Shown: one piece after another, positions 1 through 12,489 of the stretch
Numbering within the stretch: position 1 is the first letter of the stretch
Layout: the number at the start of each line of letters is the position of its first letter
Position numbers and translations under genes: made by a program
DNA from: Cristatella mucedo
Taxonomy: Eukaryota; Bryozoa; Phylactolaemata; Cristatellidae
Assembly: GCA_009760855.2 (NCBI GenBank)
Contig: WPIO01000035.1
Coordinates: 3,123,001 to 3,187,000 of the forward strand
Direction: 5' to 3'
DNA: 64,000 nucleotides
Notes under the pieces: model-generated
The model's input: the letters and a program-made list of their open reading frames with translations, nothing else
Database searches by the model: none
Told to the model about the DNA's origin: nothing

Positions 1-1514
1 TGCTATTAGTGGCCGTCCGTGTTCCTACGCCGAGGTGTTCAGCTCTGATGCAGCTTGACCTGCTCTGACCAAATGTCCTGCTAGTCTGTGTAGATGGGGT
101 CAGTATTGGGCCTGTTACAGCTAGATATCTTACCGCCATGTTTTCATCCGCCAGTAGGCAGTCCACTTTATGGTTATAAGCATTTTGTTCTCTCGCAAGT
201 TTGGAATTGGTACTGCTACGTTTCATCTATTAAACTGCTCAGCCTTGATTTCTTGTACAATAGTAGAAACGATCAGTGCTGCTTAGCCCTGTGGATGCAT
301 CATTTCGTGTTAAGATAGTTCTTTTTATTTTCAAAAGTAGTATCTACTTAAAGAGCCTGATAGATTGCGGTCTAAAAAATATAACCCATAATGCAAATGA
401 AAAATATAAAAAACTTAAACTTGATCCTATAAGCTCATGACACAATCCGCTTGATGCTGCGATATCAGTGTGGTAGTTATCTGAGAAACGTTTTCCAAAA
501 TAACAAAATTGCTATGTAAAAGAACCATACGACAGCATAGTGATGTTGATTTTGGCCGACGCCAAATTCCACCTTCGCAAGCTTGAAAATGAAATGTAAA
601 TATTTGCATAGCCAAGGCTCGGTCACCTGGCAAAACAGCAATCGGTTTAATCTGCTACTTCGATTATTGTCGGTAGCTGTTAAAGGAGCAGGTGGCGTAT
701 CTTATATTAAAATCTGCTTCTTGTCAAATTGTATCCACTTTTATGAAAGGCCGGATCTTTCCAAGTACGCTTACCACTGCAGCACCAGCTGACCTGCCTC
801 GAATGCACGTGCTCAGCTATTGGCTGCAACTTGGTTGAGACAACATTAAGAGCAAAATTGAAGGAGAGAAATGGCTTTGGAAGTTAACGACTGAGAGCCG
901 AAAGAAAGCTTATGATTGAAAACGCTATGAAGCTTTTCTGAACAATAGCCCAATACTTAGCAACACAAACACTTCTTTCTTTTGGTAACAGTGCAAAAAA
1001 CAAGTAGATTTTACTGTATGTTCTTCGTTTAACGTGCTTCGTTTAACTACACATATACATCTGCGTGGGATGTTTCGGAAAAGCCTTGTACTGCCTTTCT
1101 GCATTTGCTAGCAATGCAGATGTCTCGGTCAGCCGCATTTCGATAGCTATTTCCATGGTGATGACGGCATTTTCGTATACATATTGGCTTGATAAAGCTG
1201 TTTCTAACGTCAGGCACATATTATACGAGGGTTCCGCCTGATAAAGCTTAATCGAAGTTTAATTAGGATTTACTTGTATGGAATCACAAAAATATGTCTC
1301 TGTCCAAGCATTTGACAAAGGCGGAAAAGGATACAGACTAGTTGGTTATATAATGCTCAATTTTAGCTCTTACAAGTACACACAGCACAACCCACAAGGA
1401 CCCTGCCAACGCTGAGGATCTGTGGTTTCAAGCTTCTTTCAAAAGTACTTGTAAGTCAAGTAGCGTCACAACTTTAGTTCAGCATAAGCAAGAAGATTTT
1501 GGAGCTGACAAACC
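1..1514. other. No recognisable gene
   Basis: AT-rich sequence with only short frames below 75 codons. I see no protein motif, tRNA-like box or tandem repeat. Confidence 0.5.
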
Positions 1515-1760
1515 TAAGGCGCGGTCTCCAAATATAGATTTTAGCTAGTTTAAAAGCCCGGAAAGCAACTTGTATAAGGAGCTATAGTAGCACGATGTTA
1601 AACAGATTTATTTGGATGTGATTTAGATTACACGATCACAGTAAGAGAATGGAAGTACTTTAAAGTAAGTGACGACGATATTGAAGTTGACATATCGCTT
1701 GATGTTGAGCATCTGTTAGTGCAGTAATATGGCAAGAGCCATAATCGCAACTGAAAGACT
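1515..1760 (-). mobile_element. LINE B fragment, antisense, diverged
   Basis: The + strand here matches the reverse complement of the C-terminal coding part of LINE family B. The clearest shared blocks are the phrase GCGGTCTCCAAA near 1530 and the stretch around 1650-1700, which aligns base for base with 16700-16760 with scattered changes. Both ends of the element are missing and the reading frame is destroyed. A sense copy of the same family starts only about 125 bases downstream, so the two form an inverted pair. Confidence 0.5.
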
Positions 1761-1884
1761 TTGATACAGAGGTTTAAGTGAACTATCACTAACTTCTGCA
1801 AAAGACTTGCAGTGCTGAACGTGATTTTGAGGATTAGGTTTAAAAATGACAGTGCATAAATAGATTAGACATTAGCATTAAACT

Positions 1885-2508
1885 AACTTATTCTGCAGCT
1901 AGGCACGTCTATAGTGAGCCTAGCAGTTGCCACACCACACCGTTTCTTGCCAACCGGCACTGGCTACCACTCATGTGACAGATCGACTTTGCGTTTTTGT
2001 CGCTCAATTTTGGATCCCTTCATTCTTTGGCTCCAGCCTACTAGTCAGATCTACCCTGTCGCGAGGCTAATCATCGTACCACCGGCTTTAAGGAATCCAA
2101 CGGTTTACCTATATCTCGTACAAGCATCAAATCCTTCGGAGACAGTGCATTTATTTCTTATGTTCCTAAAGCCTAGAGCTCACTCCCGACTTGCTTGATA
2201 ACATCCCTGACTCTACAGTATTTAAAAAGAAACTGAAAACGCATCTATTCATCGCAACATTTAGTGGGTCCCTGTGATTTGACCTTTACTAGCTCTACAT
2301 GCATACTGACACTATGTATGCTGCCACTAACCAAACTTGCATGCTGACCCTGTGCATGTAACCCATAACCATGTTATTCACGTTGTATATCAAGGATGAT
2401 ACCACTCGCAATTCGATAATATTTCCTTTGCAGCAAACGTGGAGGACCTAGAAAGAGATTTATTTCTCTGGGGGCTCTTTAGCAAGATTTATTATAATTA
2501 TTATATTT
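1885..2508 (+). mobile_element. L2/CR1-like LINE family B, 5'-truncated, degenerate
   Basis: The sequence aligns with the best family B copy at 14500-15124. It includes the region that encodes the conserved segment after the reverse transcriptase palm, then the 3' untranslated region with the phrase GCATGCTGACCCTGTGCATG, the terminal hairpin region (about 2445-2480) and an AT-rich ATT-like tail. Several frameshifts and stops break the frame; only a 94-codon open piece remains (1914-2198) and it is not in the family frame throughout. It is a dead 3' fragment left by target-primed reverse transcription. Confidence 0.75.
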
Positions 2509-5500
2509 TCTCTCAAAAAGATAAAATATACTGTCATCCAAGAGTGAATGTAAACAGTAATGCTCTAAAACACAAATAATTGCAAGCACAGATAAAGCTA
2601 AATGAAATCTGCATACAAATAAAAGCCTAAAATGTGTTAGGCGACAACTGAGACAAGAGGATGGCATAATGTGTACAATATTTGCACGAATTACATGTGT
2701 GCTCGATAAGCCATACTTTGGAGGCTCATCCCCTTATTGGAAACCATTGAAATAGCTACTCTGAAATCGCTCACTGAGTTAGGACTTGAGCTATTGCAGC
2801 ACAGTGCTAGTGACACCTATATCAGAAACAATTAGGTAGGACGCTGTGACCAATCAATCGCTGCCAAAAGAATGCCCAAAATAGGTAGATACCCTACTAA
2901 GGCTAAAATTCATTTGAACGTCACTCTTTACTCCTAAAAAGAGCTATTAGGTCTGAATGTTAGCATGCAGTGTTAGCTGGTCTTTCTCTACGCTTTTTAC
3001 CATCTTTGATCGGAACGGCAGTATAAAAACTGCGAGGAACTCACAAACATTCTACTTCTAGGCTGTTACCTTCCTATTAAGTGGCCCTATAACAATTATG
3101 GGATATTTGGTGCAATAATTTGAATAATGATGCATTTATTCTACTGCTTATGCACGGCCGCAGCTAATCTGTGCTATTAAAAAGAAGGAAGTATACTTTT
3201 ACTTTCCTAGATATATTATTAGCATTTGTATAGTGCCTTAAGATAATATAATGACACAATGGAATGTCGAGAAAATACTTAGAAATGGTTGCACTAATTG
3301 TAAAGTACATTTTTAAGTCTTTCAAAAGAAAAATGTGTAAGAAAAGGGGAGAGGCAGTTCTTTGTACTTCTGCATAACAGAAAAAATTAACATTCAAGAT
3401 ACATCTAACCCGGATGCAAATTCAAAGCAGCACATATATGCCGATAAAACGTTTAGTGGCCTCGATTACCTGTTACTGGTAGCAAAACTGTTTGGACCTT
3501 GGTAGATCAAAATACGTGCTTGGAGCCTCTTGAGGGGCATTGTTGTGCTTGTATAACTCTTCATTTTCAGTGTAGCTTGATTGCATATACATTCCATAGC
3601 TCGGCTAAATACATATTTTCTAATTGAACAGCCTAATTTTTATAGCAGCGGAATATAAACTTATCCGTGATTACTTCCTTCAGCAGCTGGCTATAAAGTA
3701 TTGCTTACTTCAGGATCTGAACCCTCAAACTTGGTCGTGAAGAACATCTTACCTCTTGGCTATCACTACTACAAATATAAGTATCTGAGAGAGAATGCGA
3801 GTTCATCTCTGTATTTACCATAAACTTCTAGATACATTTCCTATTTTATAAGGATGAATATCATTGTACACGTCAACAAATTGTCTGGGACTCAATTTTA
3901 AGTGATCGTAGACATACCACAATGATGCAAGCAATGGTATGCTTTAAGCTGTCAAAACTTAAAAATCTGCCAGAAGAGCAAATCTGCTTTGTTTGCAAAT
4001 AGCAATTTAACAGAAGCCATTTCGTTTATATATCCATACGTTAATAATCTAACAGAAGGAATGACATATTATCGATCCCCTAGACCTTTGGAAAATCACT
4101 CAGACACCAAGTGACCCAGACCCTTTCGGGGAGACCCAATCCATGCAAGCTTGCATTAAAAACAACTACGGCCTGTGAGGCCATCTTGCGGGTTTTGTGA
4201 AGAGCCACATACGGTCTTTCCATCTTGTTAATGTGAGCAACCAAACTTGAGACCAGGAAGTAACGGGCTGAGGTCTGACACTCTCGGGTGTCTCCATTAT
4301 GGGTGATTGACTCTGAAAGCGAAATGCTCGAAGGCCTTCTTTGTGTTGTACTTGCAGGCAGCACGACGGAAAAAAGAGAGATATAGCTTAGCTTCATAAA
4401 AAATTTGACTAACGACCGTTGCGAATTTATGGATTTATGTCTTTTCTGGCAGACGATCGGCTTACGTACAGAGGCTATTACATCCTCAGTTTAAGGAAAG
4501 TTAATGGACAGGAAAGCCTCGGGAATGTCAACTAGCACAAAGTGGCAGTGCTCTGCGATCGGGCCACACGACCTGAACATCAGTTGGTCGGCGTGTGCTC
4601 TAAGCTGTACACAGTGAGTTAGCTGACCATTACGGTTGACGTTCCATTAACGAAAACTATCACTTCTGAAATTCGGCCGAGTCTCTCTCCAAGATGCAGC
4701 CAGTGTGTAATTAAGATGCTGTATTATGGGCATAAGAGCCCTGCAAATTCACACAATCCAAACCTCAAACTGACCTCAATTCGTTCTTATTCGGATAAAT
4801 TTAACAAGACGACGGCACTGCCGAGCTCATATTTCAAATAAACATTGTACTACATCTTTGATTTAATGAATCAACCGCATTTCATGTTTGTGTGCACTAC
4901 CTGTCTTCAGACAATGAGCTGCAAAATGGAGGCCTGTTCCACAATCTCCGGCAATGCATATTAGGTTACCTCAATACACCACATTGCATCTGCAAGAAGT
5001 TCCAAAATCTTCAGAAAATAAAGTCCAGCTATTTTTAGAGTGCAGGCACACTACTTTGGGTCATTCGGTTCAAGCATTCTTAGGCAGTCTCTGAAATAGA
5101 TTGCCTCGGTCGGGGATAGCATCACAATTTACCACATTTCAAGGCATTTCACCTAAAAGCGAAAGAAATACTGAGCAAGCAGCTCCTTTTTTATTGACAT
5201 GAAACACTTTCTTTTATAATTGTGCTTAAAAAGTTGTACTTACTTTAGCTCTGCCCTTCTGTTGCAACGTTCGGCTATCGACGGCCTTGGTCTTGGAAAA
5301 TACTGCCATCCACTACATCTACCGAAAAAGCATCAGAATAGAATTCGCTAGGATCCAGTATCATTCTGAGATAAAGCTTACTTCAAGTCACACATCAAGA
5401 CACATCCTCCCCGCACTAAAGAGCGGCCTCGGGCGACTCCTAGCTTGGTGTGGATCTTTACTCGATTTCTCCGTGATACCTTTGGGTATTCCGCTGCTAT

Positions 5501-5514
5501 CTTCGCTGTGACTA
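2509..5514. other. No recognisable gene
   Basis: AT-rich intergenic sequence. The longest frame is about 105 codons (4080-4397, - strand), with no motif and no compositional support. AATAAA words occur but are uninformative at this base composition. Confidence 0.45.
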
Positions 5515-7530
5515 TTTATGAGCTGTCCTCGAATATGCTACACAAAACAGGACCTGCTTAGCATAAGATGCGATGTCGCCATTAGTCGATACCTACCGGC
5601 GGGCCTTCTCCGGCGGGTCAGTGAGAACCTTCCTGCATCCTGCGTTCGCCTTATCAACAGCTCGGCTATCAAACCTACGACTCGTAAGTTTAAAGCGCTA
5701 AATAGTACTTGTTGCGGTAGTACCCCGCTCGCCGTAGCCCAGCACGTTGTGAAACGTCGTCCGACGGCCTTTACCTAGGTCCAATTCAAATTTGAAGAGC
5801 CAGCGTCCGCCGGGCCGGACGCAAACGGTAGAGAATACGAGCCACTTCATCGCCGTCGCCCAGTTGAAGGACAGCCTCTTAAATTCCGCCTACTAAAACT
5901 TCCGCTCGCTAAAAACCAAGGGGTTACTTATCCGCGATCAGGTGGTCCAGGAGAAGCTAGATGCATTTCTGCTTACCGAAACCTGGATGACGCCATTTAA
6001 CGCAGAATTCCACTGGCTACTCAAACATTGAACGTAGGCTGTGGCGCAGCTATTGCCGGACCTTACTCTGCAGCAAGGCTACTCATCGCCTACGAGAAAC
6101 GGATAACGGTGTCAAGAAGAACACGGCCTACGTGTAACAGTATAGCCAAGACTCTGTTGTAATTGGGCTGAATCTCTACAACGGGGGCACTTAGGTAAAA
6201 TGACGGAATCTATTTCTAAATATTTGCAGACAAGTTCTGGGTTTTTTTAATATTTTAATCGTTCATGTTGGCTACTCAACTTAAGCACTGGCGTGGTTTA
6301 AATCCTACTTGTCTGATCGTGTTCAATCCGTGTCGTGTGGGGGTCAGGTCTCAGACATGAGAAGGGTCACCTGTGGAGTCCCTCAAGGGTCTGTACTTGG
6401 TCCCTTGCTGTTCTCCATTTATACACAACCTCTGGGGAAAGTGATTAATGCCCAAGGAATAGGATATCACTTCTATGCTGATGACACTCAGTTGTATTTC
6501 TCATTTAAACCGTCGGAATCTCCTGCAGCAACTGAGAAACTGAATGCTTGCCTTGCCGATATTCGATCCTGGATTTCGGAAAACTTCCTGAAATTAAATG
6601 ACGATAAAACCGAACTGCTTCTCATAGGACACCCTAAGCGTGTGGCTGGATTAAAAGGCTTTGCTGTTCTAATAGGTGATGCTATTGTGCGACCTTCACC
6701 ACGTGCTCGTAATCTAGGTGTCGTGTTCGACAGCTGCCTCAATTTCAAAAGCTTCATTCAGAAGACTGCCTCTACAGCTAGCCATCACATCTGATCCCTA
6801 TCCAAGATTAGAAGCTGTCTCCCACAGTGGCTTTTAAAAAATTTAACTAGCTCTTTAGTTCTGTCTCGGCTTGATTATTGTAATTCCCTTTTGGCTGGGC
6901 TACCAAAGAAAGCTATTATGCCACTACAGTGGACTATGAATATGGCTGCAAGGCTGGTCTTCAAGTCCCAGCGGTGTGAGCACGTGTCTCCTTTGCTGAA
7001 AGAGCTAGAATGGTTGCCGGTTGAGCAAAGGATACAGAGCAAAGTTCTTACGCTGACCCACAAGGCCCGCCACGGCTTGGCTCCTTCGTACCTAGCTGAA
7101 CTGCTGCATCAGTTTCAGCCTGTTCGCGCCCTCAGGTCCTGTGTCGACAATAAATTAGCTGTCCCTTTCCTCCGCTTAAAGACAGTTGGCGATAGAAGCT
7201 TTAGCTCTGCAGGTCCTAGACTGTGGAACTCGCTTCCACAATTCTTACGCAACGACATCTGCTCTCCAACTGCCGACTATGGCACATCTTTTTCAGCGGT
7301 CCTGAGCTTCTACTTCTATGCTACTCACTACCTCAACTGCTCTCCTGACTCTGCTATGCTTCCCACTTTCTCTTTGTTGCGTGAGACGAAGTCTGTTGGC
7401 TACCGAATGCGTACCGAAAGCCGCTTAGGCTGTGAGTGTGCTATACAAAACTGTCCTGCGTAACACCCACATGGTCTTTATGACTTTGTGGAGTTACTGA
7501 CGGAGATAAATTACATTACATTACATTACA
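5515..7530 (+). mobile_element. L2/CR1-like non-LTR retrotransposon, family A, best copy
   Basis: This non-LTR retrotransposon copies its RNA into the genome by target-primed reverse transcription. In order I see an ORF2 N-terminal stretch containing YTKQDLLSIR (near 5535), a decayed APE-type endonuclease with DAFLLTETWM (near 5965), a reverse transcriptase core with [12 protein letters not shown] and YADDTQLY (6375-6500), and the C-terminal L2/CR1 block containing RLDYCNSLLAGLP and LEWLPVEQRI (6870-7040). The element ends in four TTACA units (about 7510-7530). From the WFKSYLS motif (about 6290) to the final stop at 7463 the frame is open except for one TGA at 6792-6794. The endonuclease carries several stops, and the spacing between endonuclease and palm motifs is about 1 kb too short, so an internal deletion is likely. 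Inactive. Confidence 0.9.
6309..7463 (+). pseudogene. Reverse transcriptase C-terminal half, LINE A ORF2, one in-frame stop
   Basis: This is the coding part of LINE A that still reads through. It covers fingers/palm motifs with the YADD catalytic box (aspartates bind the metal ions), then the helical region [12 protein letters not shown], then the conserved C-terminal L2/CR1 domain with GPRLWNSLPQFLRND (near 7220). A TGA at 6792-6794 interrupts an otherwise continuous frame; the codons on both sides are in the same phase. There is no usable ATG at the start because the 5' part of ORF2 is degraded. Family identity rests on motif order; L2 and CR1 are close relatives and I cannot separate them by eye. 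Confidence 0.85.
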
Positions 7531-8069
7531 AATATTGACAGCAGCAGAGCAGAACTAAGCTAGAACATTGCTACTCCGTGGGCAGCCTGTCGTTTCCAGC
7601 CATAATAAGCTTTGAGGTTCTGCTAAAAAGTTCGCCTAACCGAGTATCTACAGACTACTTTGGCGAAAGTAGAATTACTACTGTGACAATTGCTATTGCG
7701 GTCTACTACGGTCTTCGGCTCTTAGAATTAAGCAGTTTTAGGCATGATGAGAAAATCCACAGAAGCGTGGTCTTGTAGCTCTATCTCTCGCATCGTTCGC
7801 TCCGACCGTATCTTACCGTATCTTTGTATGCCTATGCTAAAATAAGTTATAATATGTATATATAAATATAAATATAAATAAAATAAATAGACAAATAAAA
7901 ATATGCTAAAAAAGCATGTGTATGCTAAAATCGTACATGTTGTCGTCATTCATGCGGCATACTGAATTTACATTGTATTTACAGGATGCAGAAAGACCTT
8001 CAATTCCGTTAGGATAACATAGGACTTTTAAACTGTTGATAAGTTTATTCATAATATTACCGTTGCTCC
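7531..8069. other. No gene; AT-rich low-complexity stretch
   Basis: Between two LINE A copies. It holds an AT-rich run of TATAAA-like units at about 7850-7900 and short open frames without motifs. Confidence 0.5.
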
Positions 8070-8119
8070 ATGTAATTTAATGCAATTTATCTCCGTCTGT
8101 AACTCCACAAAGTCATAAA

Positions 8120-8266
8120 CATTGCGAAGCTGGTTTGGTCTAGCGGTTAAGGTGCTCGCCCCGACCAAGGTCTGACTGAGGTCGTGGGCTCGAGCCCCGA
8201 GGCATATGTGAAGTGCCTGAACAGAGATTAAGTTCTCTTGGGGTGTCTTATAAATGAATGACATTT
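8120..8266 (+). mobile_element. tRNA-derived SINE (SINE-1) with LINE B-like 3' hairpin
   Basis: The head resembles a tRNA gene and contains an RNA polymerase III internal promoter: an A box TGGTCTAGCGG (8136-8146) and a B box GGCTCGAGCCC (8187-8197) at normal spacing. The tail (about 8211-8266) has AGTGCC, then AGAG, a loop with TTAAG, CTCT and GGTGTC, which is the same hairpin that closes LINE family B (15053-15092). SINEs are non-coding and rely on a partner LINE; the shared tail points to LINE B or a close relative. A short ATAAA is found on both sides (8115-8119 and 8276-8280), consistent with a target-site duplication. Confidence 0.8.
8136..8197 (+). promoter_or_regulatory. RNA polymerase III internal promoter (A and B boxes) of SINE-1
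   Basis: TGGTCTAGCGG fits the A-box consensus TGGCNNAGTGG, and GGCTCGAGCCC fits the B-box consensus GGTTCGANTCC with one or two changes. Their spacing of about 40 bases matches a type 2 promoter. Whether it is still active cannot be told from sequence. Confidence 0.65.
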
Positions 8267-8430
8267 TTGGTTTTTATAAAAACCACGTGGGTGTTACGCA
8301 GGAGATTTTTGTATAGTGCACTCGCAGCCTAAGCGGCCTTCGGTACACATTCGGTAGCCAACAGACTCCGCCTCACGCAGAAAGTGGGAAGCATAGTGAA
8401 GTCAGGAGAGCAGTTGAGGTAGTGATTAGT

Positions 8431-10975
8431 GAGTTGACCTCACGAGGTGGCTAAATATAAGCACCCAAAAATTAGTGGCGAGGTAGGCTCCAAAATCTTC
8501 GTCTATATAGGTGAGAGAAGTCTATAATCGTGCCGAAATCTTTAAAAGTGTGTCCACTAAATTAGCTGTACGCGAAAGGAAGCTTGTGGCAAAATTGGGT
8601 GGAAGAGGAAAATGAAATGTTTATAGATAAGTAAATCCTCTGCTCTACAGACTATTGGGAGCCACCGAAGTAACCTCTAGAACATGTGTCTGCATGCACC
8701 GGCTTAGAGTATACAAAATGATGCTAAAAGTGCGTCAATACCATCACACCCAGTTTGAGCCCCAATAAGTAAAAAGTAGTCATACTATGGTTTAAAGCAA
8801 CAAGATTGAAATAGAAATTTAATACGCGGAATATTGGGGATGAATACTAGTCCCTTATCTGCTGCATTTGCAGTTTTCTTTTTCTGGTTCATTTTCCTAG
8901 AGCAAGGAGCTTGCAGTTCATCACACCGGTCGTGTGTTCAAATATTGCAGTAATCGGCGTTTTATCACTCACTGCAAGCTGGCAAGAAAGCTAGTGCAGC
9001 TTGTCCTTATCAATTTAAGTAGGCATGTCCAACAACCTTTAGCAATTTTTTTAAATTATCTGTGCTGATTTATAGATAACAAAACTAGATGCATGCAAAT
9101 GTCTTTTCACGAGTGATATGTATAAACATTGATCGAGGATTTTTTAAACTACTAATATTAGTTAAAGGAAACTTTGAAATCTCACCGCCATGTAGAGGGC
9201 GCCTGGTCCAAGTCTATGCAGACGTTAGATGTTGCAGTAGTTACCTGGATTCTCTCTGTTTGGTAGTGAGGAGCTGTAACAGTGGTGTGTGAATACTTGA
9301 CGCTTATACGGTTTCGTAACCTTACAGGCTAACTTTTGATATCAAATTGTCTGCTCCTGTTTGGAGGCTGAATTCTAGCTGACCAACATTGTTGCTTGCA
9401 ACGACCATTAGCTTTAATGGCTGCTAAAACATTATGACGACGGTAAGTCTGAAAGCCTTTCGTGCGTTTAAATTTATTTCGGGCAAGCATTCGATAGTGG
9501 TTTCGTGGCATGCTTTACAGTTGTGCACCCTGCATGCATACAGGGCGCACTTGGCTCATTCAGCGACAACTTCCTTGTAAACCTGGTTTGGTTCCATTGG
9601 TTTCTTTGAGCGATTTAATAAGTAGACGCTATCCATCTTTTGATTAGACTTGTGAAGCATTTTACGGAATGATTCTGAGTAGTATGAAAATTGTCTGGCC
9701 CTTTAGCAAGGTAATATTTGGTCGGTAGGCAAAATAAAATTCTGCGGCCAAAATCAAGTGAAGACATTTTACTTATCATAAATCTGATTGTGTATTTGAA
9801 ATGAGGTTCTTAAGAGGTAACTAAAAATCCAGAAGAAACCCAAACTGAGTATTTTGCAACTCATTTAGGTAACTAAGCTATTGGAAATATGGCAATTAAA
9901 AAACCATCAAGCATATGTAAATTGCTCAGAAAGAGATTAAATTCTTCGAGGTTGCTAACTAAATTATTTAGTGTCACTATAAAGAAAACATAAAAATATG
10001 TGTGAAAATTTGAAAATGAGACCGGAAAACAGATTCAAAGCCCAAATGCTGTTAAGAAGGATAAAAATTAATTTTGTGCGAGACTGATATTTACTTACAT
10101 ACAAACTTGGGCTTTATTCGTACTTCGGGGGAGCACGGTGTGAGTGAAACCTAATCAAACTGAGCTGCTTAGTTTAATTTGATAATTCGAAAGGTTCTTA
10201 AGCACAGCATTAAATCATTGAATATCATTCATAACATGCCGAAACAATTTGTACGTTTACAGTGACGTTTAAATTGATCAAAATCAGGCTTTAGTTTCGG
10301 ATAAGAACCTAGTCTTTCTATTTCTCCTTGCGCACGCATGCTCTCAGCTATTTAACATTTCCAGGTCAGGCTTTAACAGAGAAAAGGGAAAATAAGCTGC
10401 TGACCCGTGCGACTATTGGCTAAAAGGCAAGCTTGTGAGCCGTAGCTGTGCTAGCTCGTAGACCGAGGCTTCGCGGCAATGCTTTGTCAAAGCGGCCCCG
10501 TGCACTTTTTTTCAGTTTTTGTATGCTTAGCTTACGTGAGCATTGATGCGTGACTGTTATTCACAGCGAATATTACTAGCCAGCTGCAGCGAGTCATGTA
10601 CTTGCTTTTACGCTAGTCTTAGCATGGCAGTGTGGAGTTTGCATACTTTGCTAAACTAACCACCAAGCCTTTCATTAAAAATGTATCAGCGATTCTCTGG
10701 AAGCGAGTTATTTACAATCTGAATACCGAACCGTTTGCCTAAAATTTTATTTTATAGACAACAATATAAAAGCCTTTAATTATCATTTTAAACGGCCGCT
10801 CTTGGCCACTCCAAGTGTTTGATTGAGCCGCACGTGACGCCGTCTTAACGATTATAGTTGGCTGCTTTTCGCAGAAAATGGCGTCACTGCTGCATTACTC
10901 TCGCCTTTCCGCATTCCGTTACGCTCAGTTCTCACAGCAGCCGTTTTAAGCGGCTCCATTAATTCCTCCCTGTAG
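8431..10975. other. No recognisable gene
   Basis: Mostly AT-rich sequence with short frames only. GC content rises from about 10.8 kb toward the exon-like segment that follows. Confidence 0.45.
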
Positions 10976-11120
10976 GTGAGCTTAAATCTCGAAGATCTGG
11001 CTACTTTGGCACGAGAGAAGAATCGGACTATTCGACGGGCGCTTGCTGTGCCTGAGGCTGCTAGTCGTAGGGCACGCGCTTGGGCTTCGCCCACCACCTG
11101 CCCACCTGCCACTCAGCGAG
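10976..11120 (+). CDS. Exon-like open segment, unknown gene
   Basis: A 145-base open segment is bounded on the left by a pyrimidine-rich acceptor-like sequence ending in TGTAG (10971-10975) and on the right by a strong donor-like GAG/GTAAGC (junction 11120/11121). The encoded peptide starts VSLNLEDLATLAREKN and is rich in Ala and Arg; I recognise no domain. The left border itself also reads as a donor (TAG/GTGAGC), so this could instead be the edge of a first exon, or neither. Local GC is higher than the flanks. No connecting exons were identified. Confidence 0.22.
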
Positions 11121-11331
11121 GTAAGCTCGACTGCACACGGAGCACTCGGCTCCAGGCGAGCCAGCCCTGGTCGTGCACGCTGGGCTGACAAGCCTCCGGA
11201 GCACGTTTCCCGATATTACTGTCTACAATGTGCGTTCGAACAAGCGTTCCTTATCGAGGATGCTCAACTAAGAGAAGCGTACCGTGCACTGGCCCTCCAA
11301 TTCTAGCTCATGAGACGGAGATACTGATATA

Positions 11332-11357
11332 TAGAGAGAAAGAGAGAGAGAGAGAGA

Positions 11358-11410
<53 letters not shown>

Positions 11411-11418
11411 GGAGAGAG
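11332..11418. repeat. (GA)n microsatellite
   Basis: About 85 bases of nearly pure GA dinucleotide with a few interruptions (a TA near 11360). Any protein frame through it is an artefact of the repeat. Confidence 0.97.
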
Positions 11419-12489
11419 GCAGATTTTAGTCTATACGATAATACATATGAGGCATGGGAAGCTCAAAAAGAGAAGAAGTGGCTTAGAAGCTATGCCATTC
11501 ATGGAAGACCAAAGGAGCTGCTATTCCTACTCCAGCTGCTGACATTTGAGCCCCAACCCAGGTGTCCTCTCAATCAAGAGAATTAAATTATCCTTTAAGA
11601 AATAGCATACATGCATAAAAAATTTCATTTTTGCATTCTGGCCTCATCAGGGTCCTAGTTTTACAATGTTACTATATGAAAAGTACTCTGATTAAGGATC
11701 ATGGAAGCCGTGTGCTCATCAAATGGTAAGTTGCTTTGGAGCTGTTAGCCTGACTATGAGCAGTTATTACTGGAAGACTTCTACATGAACCAATCTCAAG
11801 ATTAAGTCATTCCAACTTTAAGGCGACAGTAGTCGTGCCAATGAATATTAGCCCTCTCCTTCTGTCTTTAAACTTCAGAAAATAAGTGGCCATCTAAGTG
11901 CGAAATTCGTCTGTTCAGGCTGCAGGGAAGATCAGTTTTCCTGATGGCAAGCAAATTTGAGATGGTTTAAAGGATGAAGAAAGCTGGCTGCATCTGCATT
12001 GGAATGAGTGCCAAATTTGATTTCTGCGACATTATCTCCAGAGGTAGGGTATAGATAGTAACAAGAAGATGGTTTAAGACTGATTCTTAAAGTATTCCAC
12101 AATTCTAAGGGCTCTCATGAACGAAAGGGATTTTACGTCTATAGTGTAGCATCCATCTCTAACACAATTACCACCCAGCCAAATATATCACAGTGCGGCT
12201 GATACTGTGGCGTTTCGAAAGAGAGTCCAAAAGGTTCTGGTAATCAATCGTCTCGCTTTCTGCAGAGAGATAAAGGAGAACGTGCAGAGAGGCCATACAC
12301 TGGTCAGTTTCATTCAAGTCACTGTAAATATGTAGCCTCATCATTTCTGGAGAGTATAAACTCCTGATTTATACTTACTAGCACTACCTGTTTGCTGATG
12401 AGCAATCACTCGCTCAATAATCCTGGATAAGAATGTCAAAAGAGCAAGAGCACCAAAATCACTTTGGTTCCAATCATCCTGGGTCTCAG
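11419..12489. other. No recognisable gene
   Basis: Short frames only. No motif or further repeat is seen. Confidence 0.45.

Larger units (their letters stand above)
8070..8430 (-). mobile_element. LINE A 3' end, antisense, split by a SINE
   Basis: The left part (8070-8119) is the reverse complement of the family A terminus (TTACAT tail, then GGAGTTAC and the phrase matching ACTTTGTGGAGTTACTGACG). The right part (8276-8430) resumes with the reverse complement of CGTAACACCCACGTGG and continues into the region before it. The 156 bases between are foreign to LINE A and form a tRNA-derived SINE. Only the 3' end of the LINE is present, as is usual for 5'-truncated insertions. Confidence 0.8.

Noticed and set aside
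8136-8200. Functional tRNA gene
   Set aside because: A and B boxes are present, but no acceptor stem pairs across the ends and the sequence runs on into a LINE-type tail; it is a SINE head.
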